This document shows, piece by piece, positions 11,668 through 23,862 of a stretch of DNA of 64,000 nucleotides; the stretch's first letter is position 1, and the number at the start of each line of letters is the position of its first letter. Below the pieces are notes generated by a model. The model saw only the letters and a program-made list of their open reading frames with translations, was not told the origin of the DNA and did no database searches. Made by a program: the position numbers and the translations under genes. This DNA is from Cinnamomum chago. Its lineage: Eukaryota; Streptophyta; Magnoliopsida; Laurales; Lauraceae. The stretch is from assembly GCA_038049695.1 (NCBI GenBank), contig CP142451.1, positions 32,472,001 to 32,536,000 on the forward strand, read 5' to 3'.

Positions 11668-13153
11668 CCATATACTGAAAGCAACCGGACCATTCCCTTT
11701 GCAGACAGGAAAGGACGGATCTAGTTAGAAGTTTACCGCGTTGGACCAAGCTGCGTAATAAACTCACCATCTGTGGATAAATTACAAAGAGAAGCCCACC
11801 AAAGGCAGGGTCACGGCCACCCAAGACGCGCTTCCCCGCGGGGCACATATGCCCAACTGGAACAGTTCTGCGGAGATGCTGTTCGAGATTTGACTGAGGG
11901 AGTGGAGCGGTAGCAGGAAAAAATCAACTGCCTATTGCTGGAATTAGACGCCGTGAAAGAGGAGAAAGGACACTCCCCAAGTCCGAAAAATGCTCGCGGA
12001 ATTTGGAGAATGGAGTGCCGAAGTTGCATAGTTGCACAAGGACCTAGGAGTCACCATTTAGAATAAAAAACTTGGCAGGCCCGAGCTAGAACCAAAGCAG
12101 GCAATGAAGGAAGTAGGACTTCAAGCTCCCGACCACGAAGAGAGGAGGAGAATGAAGTCCGAACAAGGTACGCTAAAGATGGAGAGACACAAAAGAAGAA
12201 CACACCCCCACGGGCGCTTGCCGAGGAGGACGTACAAGCCCTCATTGAGAAGGCATTAGCAAACCAGAAACCCCATTAAGAAACTGTGGCCCGAGCAAGG
12301 TACCTGAAAATGCATAGAACTTCGAATCTCCTTTCTCAAAAGAGATAGAAAGGGCGGATCCTCCCCGGCGATTCTCAATCCCCAAGCTGAGGGTCTATGA
12401 TGGGACCTCTGATCCAGCTGACCACATCTAGCATTACCAGCATTTCATGGCATTGTGGCTTGGGAATGGATCGCTAATGTGCAAGGTTTTTCCCTTGAGC
12501 TTAGGAGACCTGGCCTTGAAATGGTTTTCCCATTTGAAGCCGAGGTCGATTCACAGCTTCCGAGAGCTTGTTGGATCTTTTGTCACACGATTCGTGACGA
12601 ATTCTAAGCAACCTAAAGATGTTGGGGCGTTGTTGTCTCTTACGAAGCAGACCTCTGAGAGCCTGAAGGAATTCAACGCATGCTACCGACGCCTCTATAA
12701 TGGGCTAGAAGAAAGCAATGAACAAGTAGCAGTGGCAACCTTCAAGCTAGGGTTGCTAAAGGAGAGCCAGCTGCGCCAATCACTGACGAAGCGATCACCA
12801 TCCATGCAAGGGGAGCTTATGGAAAGGATTGAAGAGTTCATCAAATTGGAAGAGGACATGGGAGCATCTGAGCCAAGGTGGACCCGACCAATGGACGAGG
12901 GGTTCAACAGGAAGAGACGAAGGGAGTTCGGGGAGGTTTCTAATAGGAAAATGGGTCATATCGAACCAACAAGAGCGGCCTTTGAAGGAGTGTATACAAT
13001 ATTCAGCGATCCGATCTATAAGATCCTGATGCAGATTAAGGACAAGCCTAACTTTAAAAGACCTCTGAAGATGGTAAGCGACCCCGGACGCCAGAATCCC
13101 AACCTCATGTGCTCCTACCACTGGGAGAACGACCATTTAACAGAAAATTGTTG
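11668..13153 (+). pseudogene. Tat element gag (fossil)
   Basis: Broken gag of the Tat element. The clear part (12360-13150) has the Ty3 capsid pattern: a 'PKLRVYDGTSDP' lead-in, then LGDLALKWFSHLKP, SFRELVGSFVTRF and ALLSLTKQTSESLKEFNACY, which fit the retrotransposon gag domain (PF03732 type). It ends in a Cys/His stretch (CSYHWENDHLTENC) like the zinc-knuckle region. A Lys/Glu-rich linker toward protease follows (13155-13540). Confidence 0.75.
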
Positions 13154-13539
13154 AATGCTCAAGCAACATTTGGAAGACCTGGTCAAGGAAGGGCACTTGA
13201 AAGAATACATGGAAGACAAACGCATGAAGAAGAACCAAGGACGCTCGGATAAAAAAGAGATAAAGAATATTATGGACGAAGGGGGACCTGTGGGGATAAT
13301 TGACATGGTGCATGGAGTGATTAATCCAGCAGATACGTTGACCCAATCCATCAGAACCCAAAGAAAAATGGCCGCGCACTTGAACGAGGTGTATCAAATG
13401 AGTACTAAGCCGAGCATCGTTAACAAGTCCAGGCAAGGGAAGGCAGAGATCTCATTTTCAGAAGAAGATTTGCGAGATGTGATCCATCCCCACAATGATG
13501 CCCTAGTCCTGACCCTACGAGTACAGGAGTATGATGTTC

Positions 13540-15870
13540 GAAGGATGCTCATATAGACCTCGGAAGCTCATTAGAAATTATGTACGCTGTGCTGTTTACT
13601 AAGCTCGGACTGAAGCACTTCGATCTAAGGCCGACCTCGATACCCTTGTTCGGGTTCAATGGGCAAGCTGTGCACTCGATGGGTGTGATAACTGTACAAG
13701 TCGGTGCAGGCACCGTCCGACTCGATACAAAATTTCTTATAGTAGATGTACCATCTTCTTACAATGCTATTATGGGGTGGACGTGGATTCATTGCATGAA
13801 AGCGGTGCCATCGACTTATCACCAGAGGATTCAATGGGCAAGCTGTGCACCCGATGGGTGTGATAACTGTACAAGTCGGTGCAGGCACCGTCCGACTCGA
13901 TACAAAATTTCTTATAGTAGATGTACCATCTTCTTACAATGCTATTATGGGGTGGACGTGGGTTCATTGCATGAAAGCGGTGCCATCGACTTATCACCAG
14001 AGGATTCAATGGGCAAGCTGTGCACCCGATGGGTGTGATAACTGTACAAGTCGGTGCAGGCACCGTCCGACTCGATACAAAATTTCTTATAGTAGATGTA
14101 CCATCTTCTTACAATGCTATTATGGGGTGGACGTGGATTCATTGCATGAAAGCGGTGCCATCGACTTATCACCAGAGGATTCACTTCTCGACGCTTAAAG
14201 GAATCATGGAGATCAGAGGAGACTAGGCTACATCCAAGCGCAGTTTGATTGCAACAATTAAAGGTAAGGCGAGAAAGGCGGATGAAGATGGCCTATATTT
14301 AGACAAGAAGGACAACCAAAAATAGCAATCACAGTTAGATCGGTTGGAAATAGGAGAGCAAAATGCCGATTTGGCCAACTGAACAATGGAGGAGCTGAAA
14401 AAGGTTGCAGTGGACGGAGAAGACCTGGAATGATATTGGTTGGTCGGGGCGTCGATGACCGATGAAGAACAAGAGAGCTTGGTTAGATTCCTCAATCAAA
14501 GCTTGGACATTTTTTATTGGACCCCGCACGAAATGCCAGGGGTTGATCCTAAGGTGATCAGTAACAAGCTGGGTGTGGACCCAAAGGTAATGGCTGTAAT
14601 GCAGAAACAAAGAAAACTTGTTCCGGAACGCCGAGCAGCAATATGTGAGGAGGTTGATAAGTTGCAGGAGGCAGACGCAATACGAGAGGTACATTATCTA
14701 GAATGGCTGTCCAATACAGTGGTTGTGCCAAAGAATGAAAAAAAATGGAGGGTATGTGTAGACTTCACCAACCTGAACAAGGCCTGTCCTAAGGATAGCT
14801 TCCTTCTCCCGAAGACTGATCAGTTCGTGGATTCCACAGCGGGCCACGAACGAATGAGTTTTTTGGATGCTTACCGAGGTTATCACTAGATTGCGATGGA
14901 GGAAGTTGACTAGGAGAAGACAACATTCATAACCCTCAAAGGCACCTATTGTTACAAAAGAATGCCTTTTGGGATCAAGAATGCGGGGGCGACATACCAG
15001 AGATTGGTGACGAAGATATTCTAAGACTTGATCGGGAAGACAGTAGAGGCCTACATTGATGACATGGTGGTCAAAAACAAGGAGAGGGTAACACATGAGA
15101 AGAATCTGCGGATAATATTCGACATCCTACGAACATACAAACTGAGGTTGAACGCATCAAAATGTTCTTTTGGCATAAGCTCTAGAAAATTCCTGGGATA
15201 CATCGTGACCCAGAGAGGAATCGAAGCAAACCCTAACCAAATATCGTGACCCATCTCTAATTCGTTTTTAATCAAGAAGCTTGGATAAATGGCGACCCAT
15301 GTTCCTCACTTTGAAAAAGAAGGCAGAGAAAGTTCGGGACGAGCAATGCGACGAGAACTTGCATGGATCAAGCAATATTTAAGCTCCCCTCCTGTGCTCT
15401 CTATTCCCATTCCTGGGGAAGAGTTGATACTGTATCTAGCAGTGTCCAAGCATGCGGTTAGTGCGGCCTTGATGAGAGATCAAGGAAAACAACACCTACC
15501 CATCAACTTCATCAGTAAAACGTTGTTAGATGCTGAGATGAGATACCTACCACTGGAGAAGCATGCCCTAGCACTGGTGAGCGCAGCTCGGAAGCTCAGA
15601 CATTATTTCCAGGCCCACACTATTAGGGTCCTATCCGAGCATCCATTGCGAGCTATTCTATAGAAGGTCGACCTGTCTGGGAGGATGGTAAAATGGGCGA
15701 TAGAGCTCGGCGAGCATGACATAAAGATAGTTCCCAAAAGTGCAACTAAAGGCCAGGTGGTGGCTGATTTCATAACCGAATTTACACATAAAGAGGAACT
15801 AAAGCAAAGCGAGAAGGAACAGGGAGAAAATAGCTTAGATGCCTATGAAGAATGGCAGTTGTATGTGGAA
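13540..15870 (+). pseudogene. Tat element protease, RT and RNase H (fossil)
   Basis: Protease-like words LGSSLEIMY and YNAIMGWTW (13560-13800) precede the RT. The RT has MPGVDP, WRVCVDFTNLNKACPKD, FLDAYRGYH, a [11 protein letters not shown] block and AYIDDMVVK, in the order known for Ty3/gypsy RT. RNase H follows (LYLAVSKHAVSAALMRD, YLPLEKHALALVSAARKLRHYF, 15430-15620). The coding part is broken. The protease segment is covered by a 175-bp tandem repeat. Confidence 0.8.
13657..14181 (+). repeat. 175-bp unit in three tandem copies
   Basis: The segment beginning CAATGGGCAAGCTGTGCAC recurs at 13657, 13832 and 14007, exactly 175 bases apart, and the third copy ends near 14181. The copies differ at only a handful of positions by eye, so the tandem growth is much younger than the element. 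The unit derives from the Tat protease segment. The junctions share a short TTCA word, which fits replication slippage or unequal crossing-over at microhomology. Confidence 0.9.
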
Positions 15871-15873
15871 GGT

Positions 15874-18468
15874 TGATCGGACCCCCAAGTGCAAGGGTGC
15901 GATTATAGTAATAATTTGGTGAGACCAGGTCGATCTACAAGGAGCAATGCTTTTTAAGAAACTTTCTAACTTTAACCTGTCCTAATTTAGAAACTAAATC
16001 TAACCTAATAAAGAAACTAATCAAATTACAAGAAAATTCCTAAAAACTAAAAATTAAAAATTACAACTTTCCAAATAAAAAAATAAACCTAAACTAAGTA
16101 AACAAAACCTAGTTTATTCAACCATATTCTAACTATAACCTGCAAAAGCAACAAACTCATCAAAACAACCAATTTTATATAAGATAAATATAAAAAAAAA
16201 CTTCCTAAAAAAAGTTACAATGTAAATATGAATGATTTATGAGATCCTACATGAAAAAAATGCAATTCTAGAAAAGTTCTTAAAAATATAATGCATGCTG
16301 AAAAATTCTAGGTATGGAAACTATTGCACATGCCCAATTTTGCTGGACTGTACAACTGGCCTAAGATGATATAAACCTAAATCTAATGGCTGGAATCAAT
16401 ACTATGATGATGCATGAACACAACAAAAAAAGAATAATGGAAAAAGGACTTAAAACGAAAAAGATATGATCACCTAAAGATGCCTAATCGAACAATTTTG
16501 TGCTGGAAATCTGATACAAGCTTTATTGGGTACCACTGTTTATGCCTCTGGTTGACACTGTTCCTGAGGTTATATTTGGCTGAAATTCTGGAGTTTTAAA
16601 GAATTGTGTCCAAATATTAATTCTACAAAGTTTTGATGGAATTTAAGCTTGTTTTCCTAATTTTCAAATCGCGCACTTTTGAGAGAAAAACAGCCTGAAA
16701 CTGCTATAACAATGTTTTCATCTCCACTATTCATGTATAAGGTCCGAATTTGATCTTTTTAATCAGTCATCAAACACTATAATTTCAGTAACAAAGCCTA
16801 TTCTAATGCAATTTCTAACTATGATGCATGTACAAAAACACTTTCCAACCATAGATTATGCAAGTAATAAAAATAGAAAGTTTCTACTAAACATGGAAAG
16901 ATGCAAGGGGTTTCTAAATCAAGACTTTGCAAATAAAAAATGATCAGAATATTAACTTAAATTAAAAAAAAAGAGGTGGAAAAAAAAAGCAAAAAAATAA
17001 ATATATCAAAGATCTAGAAACTAGACAATCATACAAGTATTGAAAATACGATAATGAAGTCATCTCTTTTCAGAGTAGGAAAAAAATGCAAGTGATTACC
17101 TGATGTCTCTCGACTTTTAATTCATTTTTTTTTTTCAAAAACCTAGATCTAATCATGTGAAATATTTTCTCCAATCAAAACACATAAAAGAACTAGAAAG
17201 AGAAAATTAAATCACTTACATAAAGAACACGCATAATCAATCCAAGTAATGTCTTCATTCCATGATCTTTGAGTACAAGAAATTAATGTTCTCCTCTCTG
17301 TTTCATTCTCTCAACATGGCCTCTCAACCTATGTCTAAAAGAATTAGAAGAAAGAAGAAGAAGAAAGGGACTTAGAGAGAGAAAGGAGTGGTGTAGAATG
17401 GAATGGAGAGAGAGAAAGCCTCCAAGGTGATTCCCAAGGTGATGTTACATGTCCAACGCCTCCCCTTTACTCCTTTTTATGCTTTTTGCAAATCTTTTTT
17501 TAGTAAAGAATCTCTCATCTTTAGGGCTCTTGTTTCCTTATGTGTAGAAATTCTTGCTTATGCTCCAAGCTAGCTTCTTTCTTTGGAAAGACCTTTAAAT
17601 TTGAGAGATCTCCTTGCCTTATTAGTTTTCTCGATGCACACACCTACCTTGTATAATTCCAAGAATATCTCTAAAAATTGCATGATGATGTAAAGGGAAG
17701 AAACTTTCCAAATATTGAGATTTCTTGCAATTCCCGCCTAAAACTGTAGTGGACAACTTCCTGAGGTCATATCTCCCTCAAGATAGCTCTGAATTACGCA
17801 ATCTTGGGCTCCACGGATATTTACTCGAAAAGAACTTTCCAACGGTGTCTAGATTGCGCCGATCCGACACTCGGTTTGAGAATTATGGCCATTTTAAGTT
17901 GTTACCCCTGAAAAATCCAAGAATAATTGTGCACAAATGGAAGCTTCTATGTTGGCATACAATGGGGTGTGTGGGACCCATGTTGGACGTCCAAGGCATG
18001 CTTGGACTCTTTCCTTGCTTGCTTATTTGACTCTTTTTTGACCTCTATTCTCAAATTTCATCAATGTGGGTCCTATGTTGATTTCTTCTACAAATTGAAA
18101 GAAAGAAATTTATCATTAATTACATGTAAGAAAATAAACATGAATTATGCATGGGACCCTACATGCCTATGATGCACCCAAATGACAAACTTTCCAAAAA
18201 TAGCATATCGTGCCAAAAATAGTAGGCATACATTGATGAAGCCAAAATAAAACTAAACTAATTTTGGGGTGATAAATGAGATGAAAAACCTTAATTTCAT
18301 AAAAGACATGCAATATGATGAATTTTGACCTATTTTGACCATGTCTCCAAAAATAACCCCAAATGCATGAAATCATGAAATTGAATGTAACCTATGTAAT
18401 TAAACCTAATTAAGTCAACAAATGCTCATGAAATGATGACCTAATGACCTAATTTTGTGGACTTATCA
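15874..18468 (-). mobile_element. Solo LTR, Athila-like, inside the Tat RNase H region
   Basis: A 2.6-kb non-coding block. On the minus strand it starts TGATAAGTCCAC and ends CTTGGGGGTCCGATCA, the pattern of Athila-type LTR ends. Flanking pentamers AAGGT (15869-15873) and ACGGT (18469-18473) match at four of five bases. Near 17821-17900 it has the boxes seen in the LTR at 1548-3498: CTTTCCAACGG, CGCCGATCCGA and ATGGCCATTTTAAG. Much of 15900-17200 is A-rich. No internal sequence is present. The host Tat element continues on both sides. Confidence 0.75.
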
Positions 18469-19419
18469 ACGGTGCATCCATTTCTTGAGGCTCGGGTGCT
18501 GGCATGGTGTTCATTACAATGGAAGGGACAGTAATCGAAAGAGCTGTAACTCAAGGCTTCGCTGCATCAAATAATGAGGTGGAGTATGAAGGCCTACTAT
18601 CGGGGCTTAGGACTGCCACAGAGCTTAGGATCAAGCGGCTAATAGTCCATTGTGACTCACAATTAGTTGTCAACCAGCTGATAGGAGAATATGCAGCTCG
18701 TGATGATCGGATGGTAGCATATGTACGTCGGAGAGGCACATCTTTTGATCCAGGAGATCGGAGAAGTCATAGTAAAGCAGGTTGGATGATAGGAGAATGA
18801 CATACTGACAATTTGGCCAGTTTGGCTACAGTTGTAAAATCCGAGCCGAGAAGAGAGATCCTCATTGACTTCCAACCATCTCTGACCATAGGAGACCAAA
18901 GAATCATGTGCGCTGAATAGGAGGTAGAGGGCCCAAGCTGGATGACACCGATAGTCGAATATCTAAAGGATGGATTGCCACTGGAAGACGAAAAAGAAAG
19001 TTGGAAAATCAGAAGGAAGGCGGCCAGATTCTAGTTGTCACTGGAAAATAGGCTCTACTGACGATCGTACTCAGGACCCTATCTGCAATGCATGAGCCTG
19101 GCCAAGGTAGAAGACTTGTTATGGGAAATTCATGAGGGACCCTGTTGGGGACACATTGGAGGATGGAGCTTGGCCCACCAAGGTATGTCACGGGGCTATT
19201 GGTGGCCTTATATGCAGAAGGATGCTCTACAATTTGTGCAAAGATGTGAGAGATGTCAATGCTTCGGTAGAGAGATTCATCAGCCTGCCGAGCAACTGAA
19301 CTCAATAATAAGCCCTTGGCAGTTCGATAAGTGGGGGATTGACATTGCTGGCCCCTTACCGAGGTCGGCAGGTAACTGCCGATTCTTAATCATTGCCACT
19401 GATTACTTTACTTTTGGCG
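18469..19419 (+). pseudogene. Tat element second RNase H and integrase start (fossil)
   Basis: The first part reads ERAVTQGFAASNNEVEYEGL, then LRTATELRIKRLIVHCDSQL and VVNQLIGEYAARDDRM. This is the extra archaeal-type RNase H of Tat elements, with its NNEAEYEAL-like and DSQLVVNQ motifs. The integrase zinc-binding part follows (19126-19270: HEGPCWGHIGG, HQGMSRGYWWP, CERCQCFG) and then WGIDIAGPLP. The sequence then changes to a copia fragment. The coding part is broken. Confidence 0.8.
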
Positions 19420-20672
19420 TATAAATACATGTTTCTAGCAACCCAAAAAATACGTCTCTCTGACTTTAAACCCTAGAGACCACTTGAGCGATCCATAATC
19501 TTCTCTAGATCCTTTATTATGCAGCACTGAAGATCAAAGCTTTGGAGTTCTGTCCCTCTCTTGGAATAGATCCATTTTGAAAATGTGTTCAAGGTGTTGG
19601 TTTCAAGCACGGTGAAGGTTCACAACGAGGCGTTGGCGAATCAAGAAATTCTTAGGTTGAGTTGCAGCTAGGAATGGTATTATGAGTTTTGTAACTTTCA
19701 ATTATTATAATGCTTGGTTTTCTATTGGCCTAAACGATAAGGCCCGTGGTTTTAATTCTGAGCAGGGTTTTCCACGTATAAATCATGTGTCTCCTTCTCT
19801 TTGTGATTGGTTACTTTTCAATTAAAGTTAGGTTAATTGGCTAGTTTAATAATCGAGATTGGAATCAGATAGAGTTACTGATTAAAGGGACCTTAGCATG
19901 TGTTAAGGCTTAAATCAGCGACTTTCACGTGGTATAAGAGCAGGTTGCACTAATTCATTGTGTGATCTTCAAATAAGTATTTTCTAATGGAATTCAATAG
20001 AAAAGGAACATCTACCACCAAGCCCCCACTTCTAGACGGATCCAATTATGCTTATTGGAAAGTAAGATGATTGCATTCCTTAGGGCAATTGGTGATCGGG
20101 TTTGGGACATAGTTGTGGATGGGTATTTTGACCCCACCATTGTTGTCGATCAATGGACCGTATTGAAACCCAAAGCCCAATGGACCGAGACAGAGAAAAC
20201 AAAGTCTAACTGCAATAACAAGGCCATTAATGCCATCTATAGTGGGATTACCTAGCAGAATTTCATAGAATTTCTACATGTCCTAATGCCAAGGTGACAT
20301 GGAATTTGTTACGGACTGTCAATGAGGGAACCGATACCGTCAAGCAAACAAAACTCCAAAACTTGACTATGGCCTATGAGACGATATGGATGAAAGACTC
20401 TGAGACTTTTGATGAATTTAATTCTAGTATGAGTAAAATAGTGAAGTCAAGTTTCAATTTGGGAGAACACATTGCTCAGCCCAAAATTGTTAAGAAGATA
20501 CTAAGGTCTCTTCCAGAAAAGGTGGTAGCCATTGAGGAGTACCAAGATCTTAATCCCCTCTATATGGAAGAATTGGTTGGAAATTTAAAGACATATGAAG
20601 CCAACCATTGTCAATGGAAGAATGGGAAGGAAATTTCTCTCAAGTCTTTGAAATCTGTGGAGAATGATTTTT
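19420..20672 (+). mobile_element. Ty1/copia fragment: LTR 3' part, PBS and gag
   Basis: A piece of the same broad family as the SIRE-like element at 30034-46339, in the plus direction. The LTR part runs from a TATA-like GTATAAATAC (19420) to 19929. It shares the 'AAGCACGGTGAAG', 'ATTGGCCT...AAGGCCCGTGGTTTT' and 'GGGTTTTCCACGTATAAATC' blocks. A PBS-like GTGGTATAAGAGCAGG follows at 19931. A gag fossil starts at 19987 (MEFNRKGTSTTKPPLLDGSNY) and continues with MAYETIWMKDSETFDEFNS and ILRSLPEK. It is broken, and older than the element at 30034 judging by divergence. Confidence 0.8.
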
Positions 20673-21127
20673 AGTAGCAAGCACGATTTCGCATAGCAAA
20701 GACCTTGAGGATGTAACGACGAATTGCAGCGAGGTCTAAGTAATGATAAATTGCTAAGAACATATATAATGCTCATTTCTAGGGCACACCTCTATTTTAT
20801 TACATTATGATTTGAATAAAAAATTAATTTCTTGAAGAATTGGTTTTTTTAGTTAAAATGCTTTTATATTAATTGAGTTCTTTATACTTAATTTGTTAAA
20901 AAAATAAAAAAATCATGTCTTTAAACCATGTAATTAGTGGAGATTACTCATGGTTGGCGTTGATGATTGGTAGTTCGCGATGATTTGACTTTGTCAATTC
21001 AACATCCTTTGCCCCACTCAAGCAAAAATCCCGTCTCCGCCGCACACTGTATTGTTTGCTTTCTGTTTGTTTCTTTATTTTTTCCTTTGCACGTGATCAC
21101 ATATATTTTACTATATCAGTCCTATTA
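20673..21127. other. Unassigned AT-rich spacer
   Basis: About 455 bases with no recognised gene or repeat. The first 80 bases could be a shared remnant of the copia fragment. The right end carries the TATAT target-site copy of the LTR at 21133. Confidence 0.4.
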
Positions 21128-23862
21128 TATATTGTCATGGCCTTGGATCGGGACCACACTAACGATGGTGGTGCGGCAGGCTTGAAATTTTCAGCCGCGA
21201 GCTGTTTCCCACAGGTTTCCGCGATGAGGATTCCAAGAAACACGATGCCTCACACAAACTAACACGAATAATTCACGGAATCATGTAGCAAACACCGCAT
21301 ATAACTGAGACAAATATAAAATCCCATGACTCTCATGTCATTAGAGTTTAATGCTTACACAAAAGAAAGTGAGTTTAATATATATAATCCCAAGAGTAAA
21401 GCCAATAAAGGCTGAAATAACAAAAACCCAAAATGAAGCAAACTCTCCCCAAAAAGGTGATGCATAGCTCATGGCCCAACCCGATGTCTAAATGACATTG
21501 TCGGACTGCCACTCTCTAGCAAACGGCGGCTCGCCCGCCGCATCCTCTGGCTCCACCTCAAAGGCAACTGGGTCTACAACTGGGCACCAAAACAATAAAG
21601 TATCAGATACGACGGTCTACCAGGTGAATAATAGATATAAGAACATGGTAGATATTTACAAAAATTACTTTTTCAGTAGTACAATACATTTGAAGTTTAA
21701 AGAGAAGTAATAACAAAGTAGTAAGAGTTAAATACCGAAATCAATTGTATGAAATAGAAAACATGCTAAATCAAACTGATAAAACAGATAAAAACATATA
21801 ACAAATGGCAACCACACAAAGATATATTCTCCCGTCACCGAGGTGGCGAGAGCAGACAAACAGATAACCAGTGCCATACGAGATCGTCGGAATAGACAGA
21901 TATATATAACAACCCAGTATAAATAGGCCAACATGATCCACCATGGAATGGATGGCATATAGACAGAATTCCAAGCTGCAGTTGGCAGAATTATTTAAGG
22001 ATCACAGGCCAGATGATCAAATCGACCAGGCGACCCAAGCTTAGTGGTGCCGACCAAAAATCCGAGCAAACTTAAACAAATCAAGAGGAACAGATTTCAA
22101 ATCGATAAGGCACTACTTTTGAATGGAAATATATATTGTATCTCCCCACTATTCACGCATGCATGATATTGTCCGCTTTGACCCACGGGCCTCACGGTTT
22201 TGCTTCTGATGGGCCTCAATCCATCAAAAGGCCTCATCTGGTAATTGGATCCCGAACTACAGTCTCAGATGCCAAAAATGTTATATTTGGTGCTCCTGAA
22301 GTTATGGGCATCTTTGACTACGTTTAAGGGTCAAATTACTGACAATTCCAATCCCTAAACCCTACTTGGTGGTCCCTACGAGTCAAGGTCGAGCCACACC
22401 ATTGACCCGTGCTTGGCACATTGATGGAAGTTCATTTGGATGGTCAATGGGTATAATTTAACCAATCAATAGGGTACAACAATATAATTTAACATATAAA
22501 GAAAGAACTAAGGGAAAATTCAGGATAATTAAAGAATAATAATAATAATAGAGAAATTAAACCTTAGTTTAGCACATTGATAATCAAAGACACCATTCAA
22601 AAATAAATTTACAATTAATGATACATAAAAATCTTAATTTATAATTCTAGAGAACCCGAAGACTCAACCAATACTTTTTCTACATTCAAAATAGTTTAAG
22701 GATCTAATGGGGTTCATTAAAGGCTTAAGGGTCTAATTTGTGTTCATTAGAAATTATAGAGTTTTATTCTAATTCCTAAAGCTAATGGGGTCAAGAAATA
22801 CTATAAAAGGTAGCATGTTGATTCCCTCTCCAACATAATTCAAGGATCTAATTGAATTAATAATATAACTAAGGTATTTATCCTAATTTTCTAGAAACTA
22901 AAAGAAAGGGGGGCAAGATGCACACTATTTAATGAACTCCAAGTTCTGTAGCATAAGTAATGGCCACATATTCACATACATCCCAGACCACCAATTTCTC
23001 ATAAAATAAATAAATAAATAAAGTGACCAGGTGTAAAACCTTACATCCATAATGTATCTGGCCACACTCTTTCCCCTTTGTTATTTTTATTCATGACAAG
23101 TGTAGGCTCCCAGGTCATCAGGTCATTACTTTTCCTTTTAATTTATTCCCACTTCTAGAAATTAAAAGGGCAAGTTAAAGTTCTGTAACATGGATGGTGG
23201 CCACACTTTCACATGCACTTACAAACCACTGAACCACACACACCCTTTCTCATTTCTCTCTTATCCCTACACGTCATCATCCCCATCCTCTCTCTTTCTT
23301 ATTCCACTCATTAGGCCTGAGAAAAACATCCACACACCCAACCCCTTTTCTGAAATGGGTTCAACGACAGCAGCATCTAGGCATTACAACTAGTGGCCCA
23401 CTGATCAAAAGCCCACGATCAGCCCCCATCCACATGGTCGCCCAAGCCCCTTCTAATAGATGTAGGGGTCTGATCTGCAATCGGTGACCCACCTAGGCCC
23501 CACAACCAGATTAAATAAAAGAAAATTACTCCAAGTGACTCACGCCTCAACTAATTAGAACCCTTAGATGGTGGGCCAAATGGGGCCCACTCCGCATGGT
23601 CGCCCCTGGGTCCACGAGCAGATCCATGGATCAGATTAATCATCAAGTGGGCCATGGGGTCCCACAACTTCAATCGACCAAAACATGCCCTAAACGTGCA
23701 AAAACTAGAAATCCTAGTTTCTGGGTGGATTTTCCTTGCTGATTTGTGATTATTGGATTATGAAAACATTGCTTAGAAACCTACCATATATAAAGAATCA
23801 ATTCTTCAAATCATAGCATATGAAAATAGATTTTTATCTCATCAATCCTACCAACTAGTGTG

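Larger units (their letters stand above)
8950..19419 (+). mobile_element. Tat-lineage Ty3/gypsy element, interrupted by two solo LTRs
   Basis: A broken Ty3/gypsy element. The end of its 5' LTR (...GATCTTACA, to 9148) is followed by a primer-binding site of the type used by Tat elements (ATTGGCGTCGTCTGTGG, 9149-9165) and a gag leader near 9208-9371. Then come gag (11668-13153), protease (about 13540-14226), RT and RNase H (14440-15870), a second RNase H (18469-18800) and the start of integrase (19030-19419). The extra RNase H before integrase is a known mark of the Tat lineage. Two solo LTRs of other families interrupt it. The right side is replaced by a copia fragment and no 3' LTR is seen. 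Reading frames are broken many times. The 5' LTR's left edge is not resolved. Confidence 0.75.
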
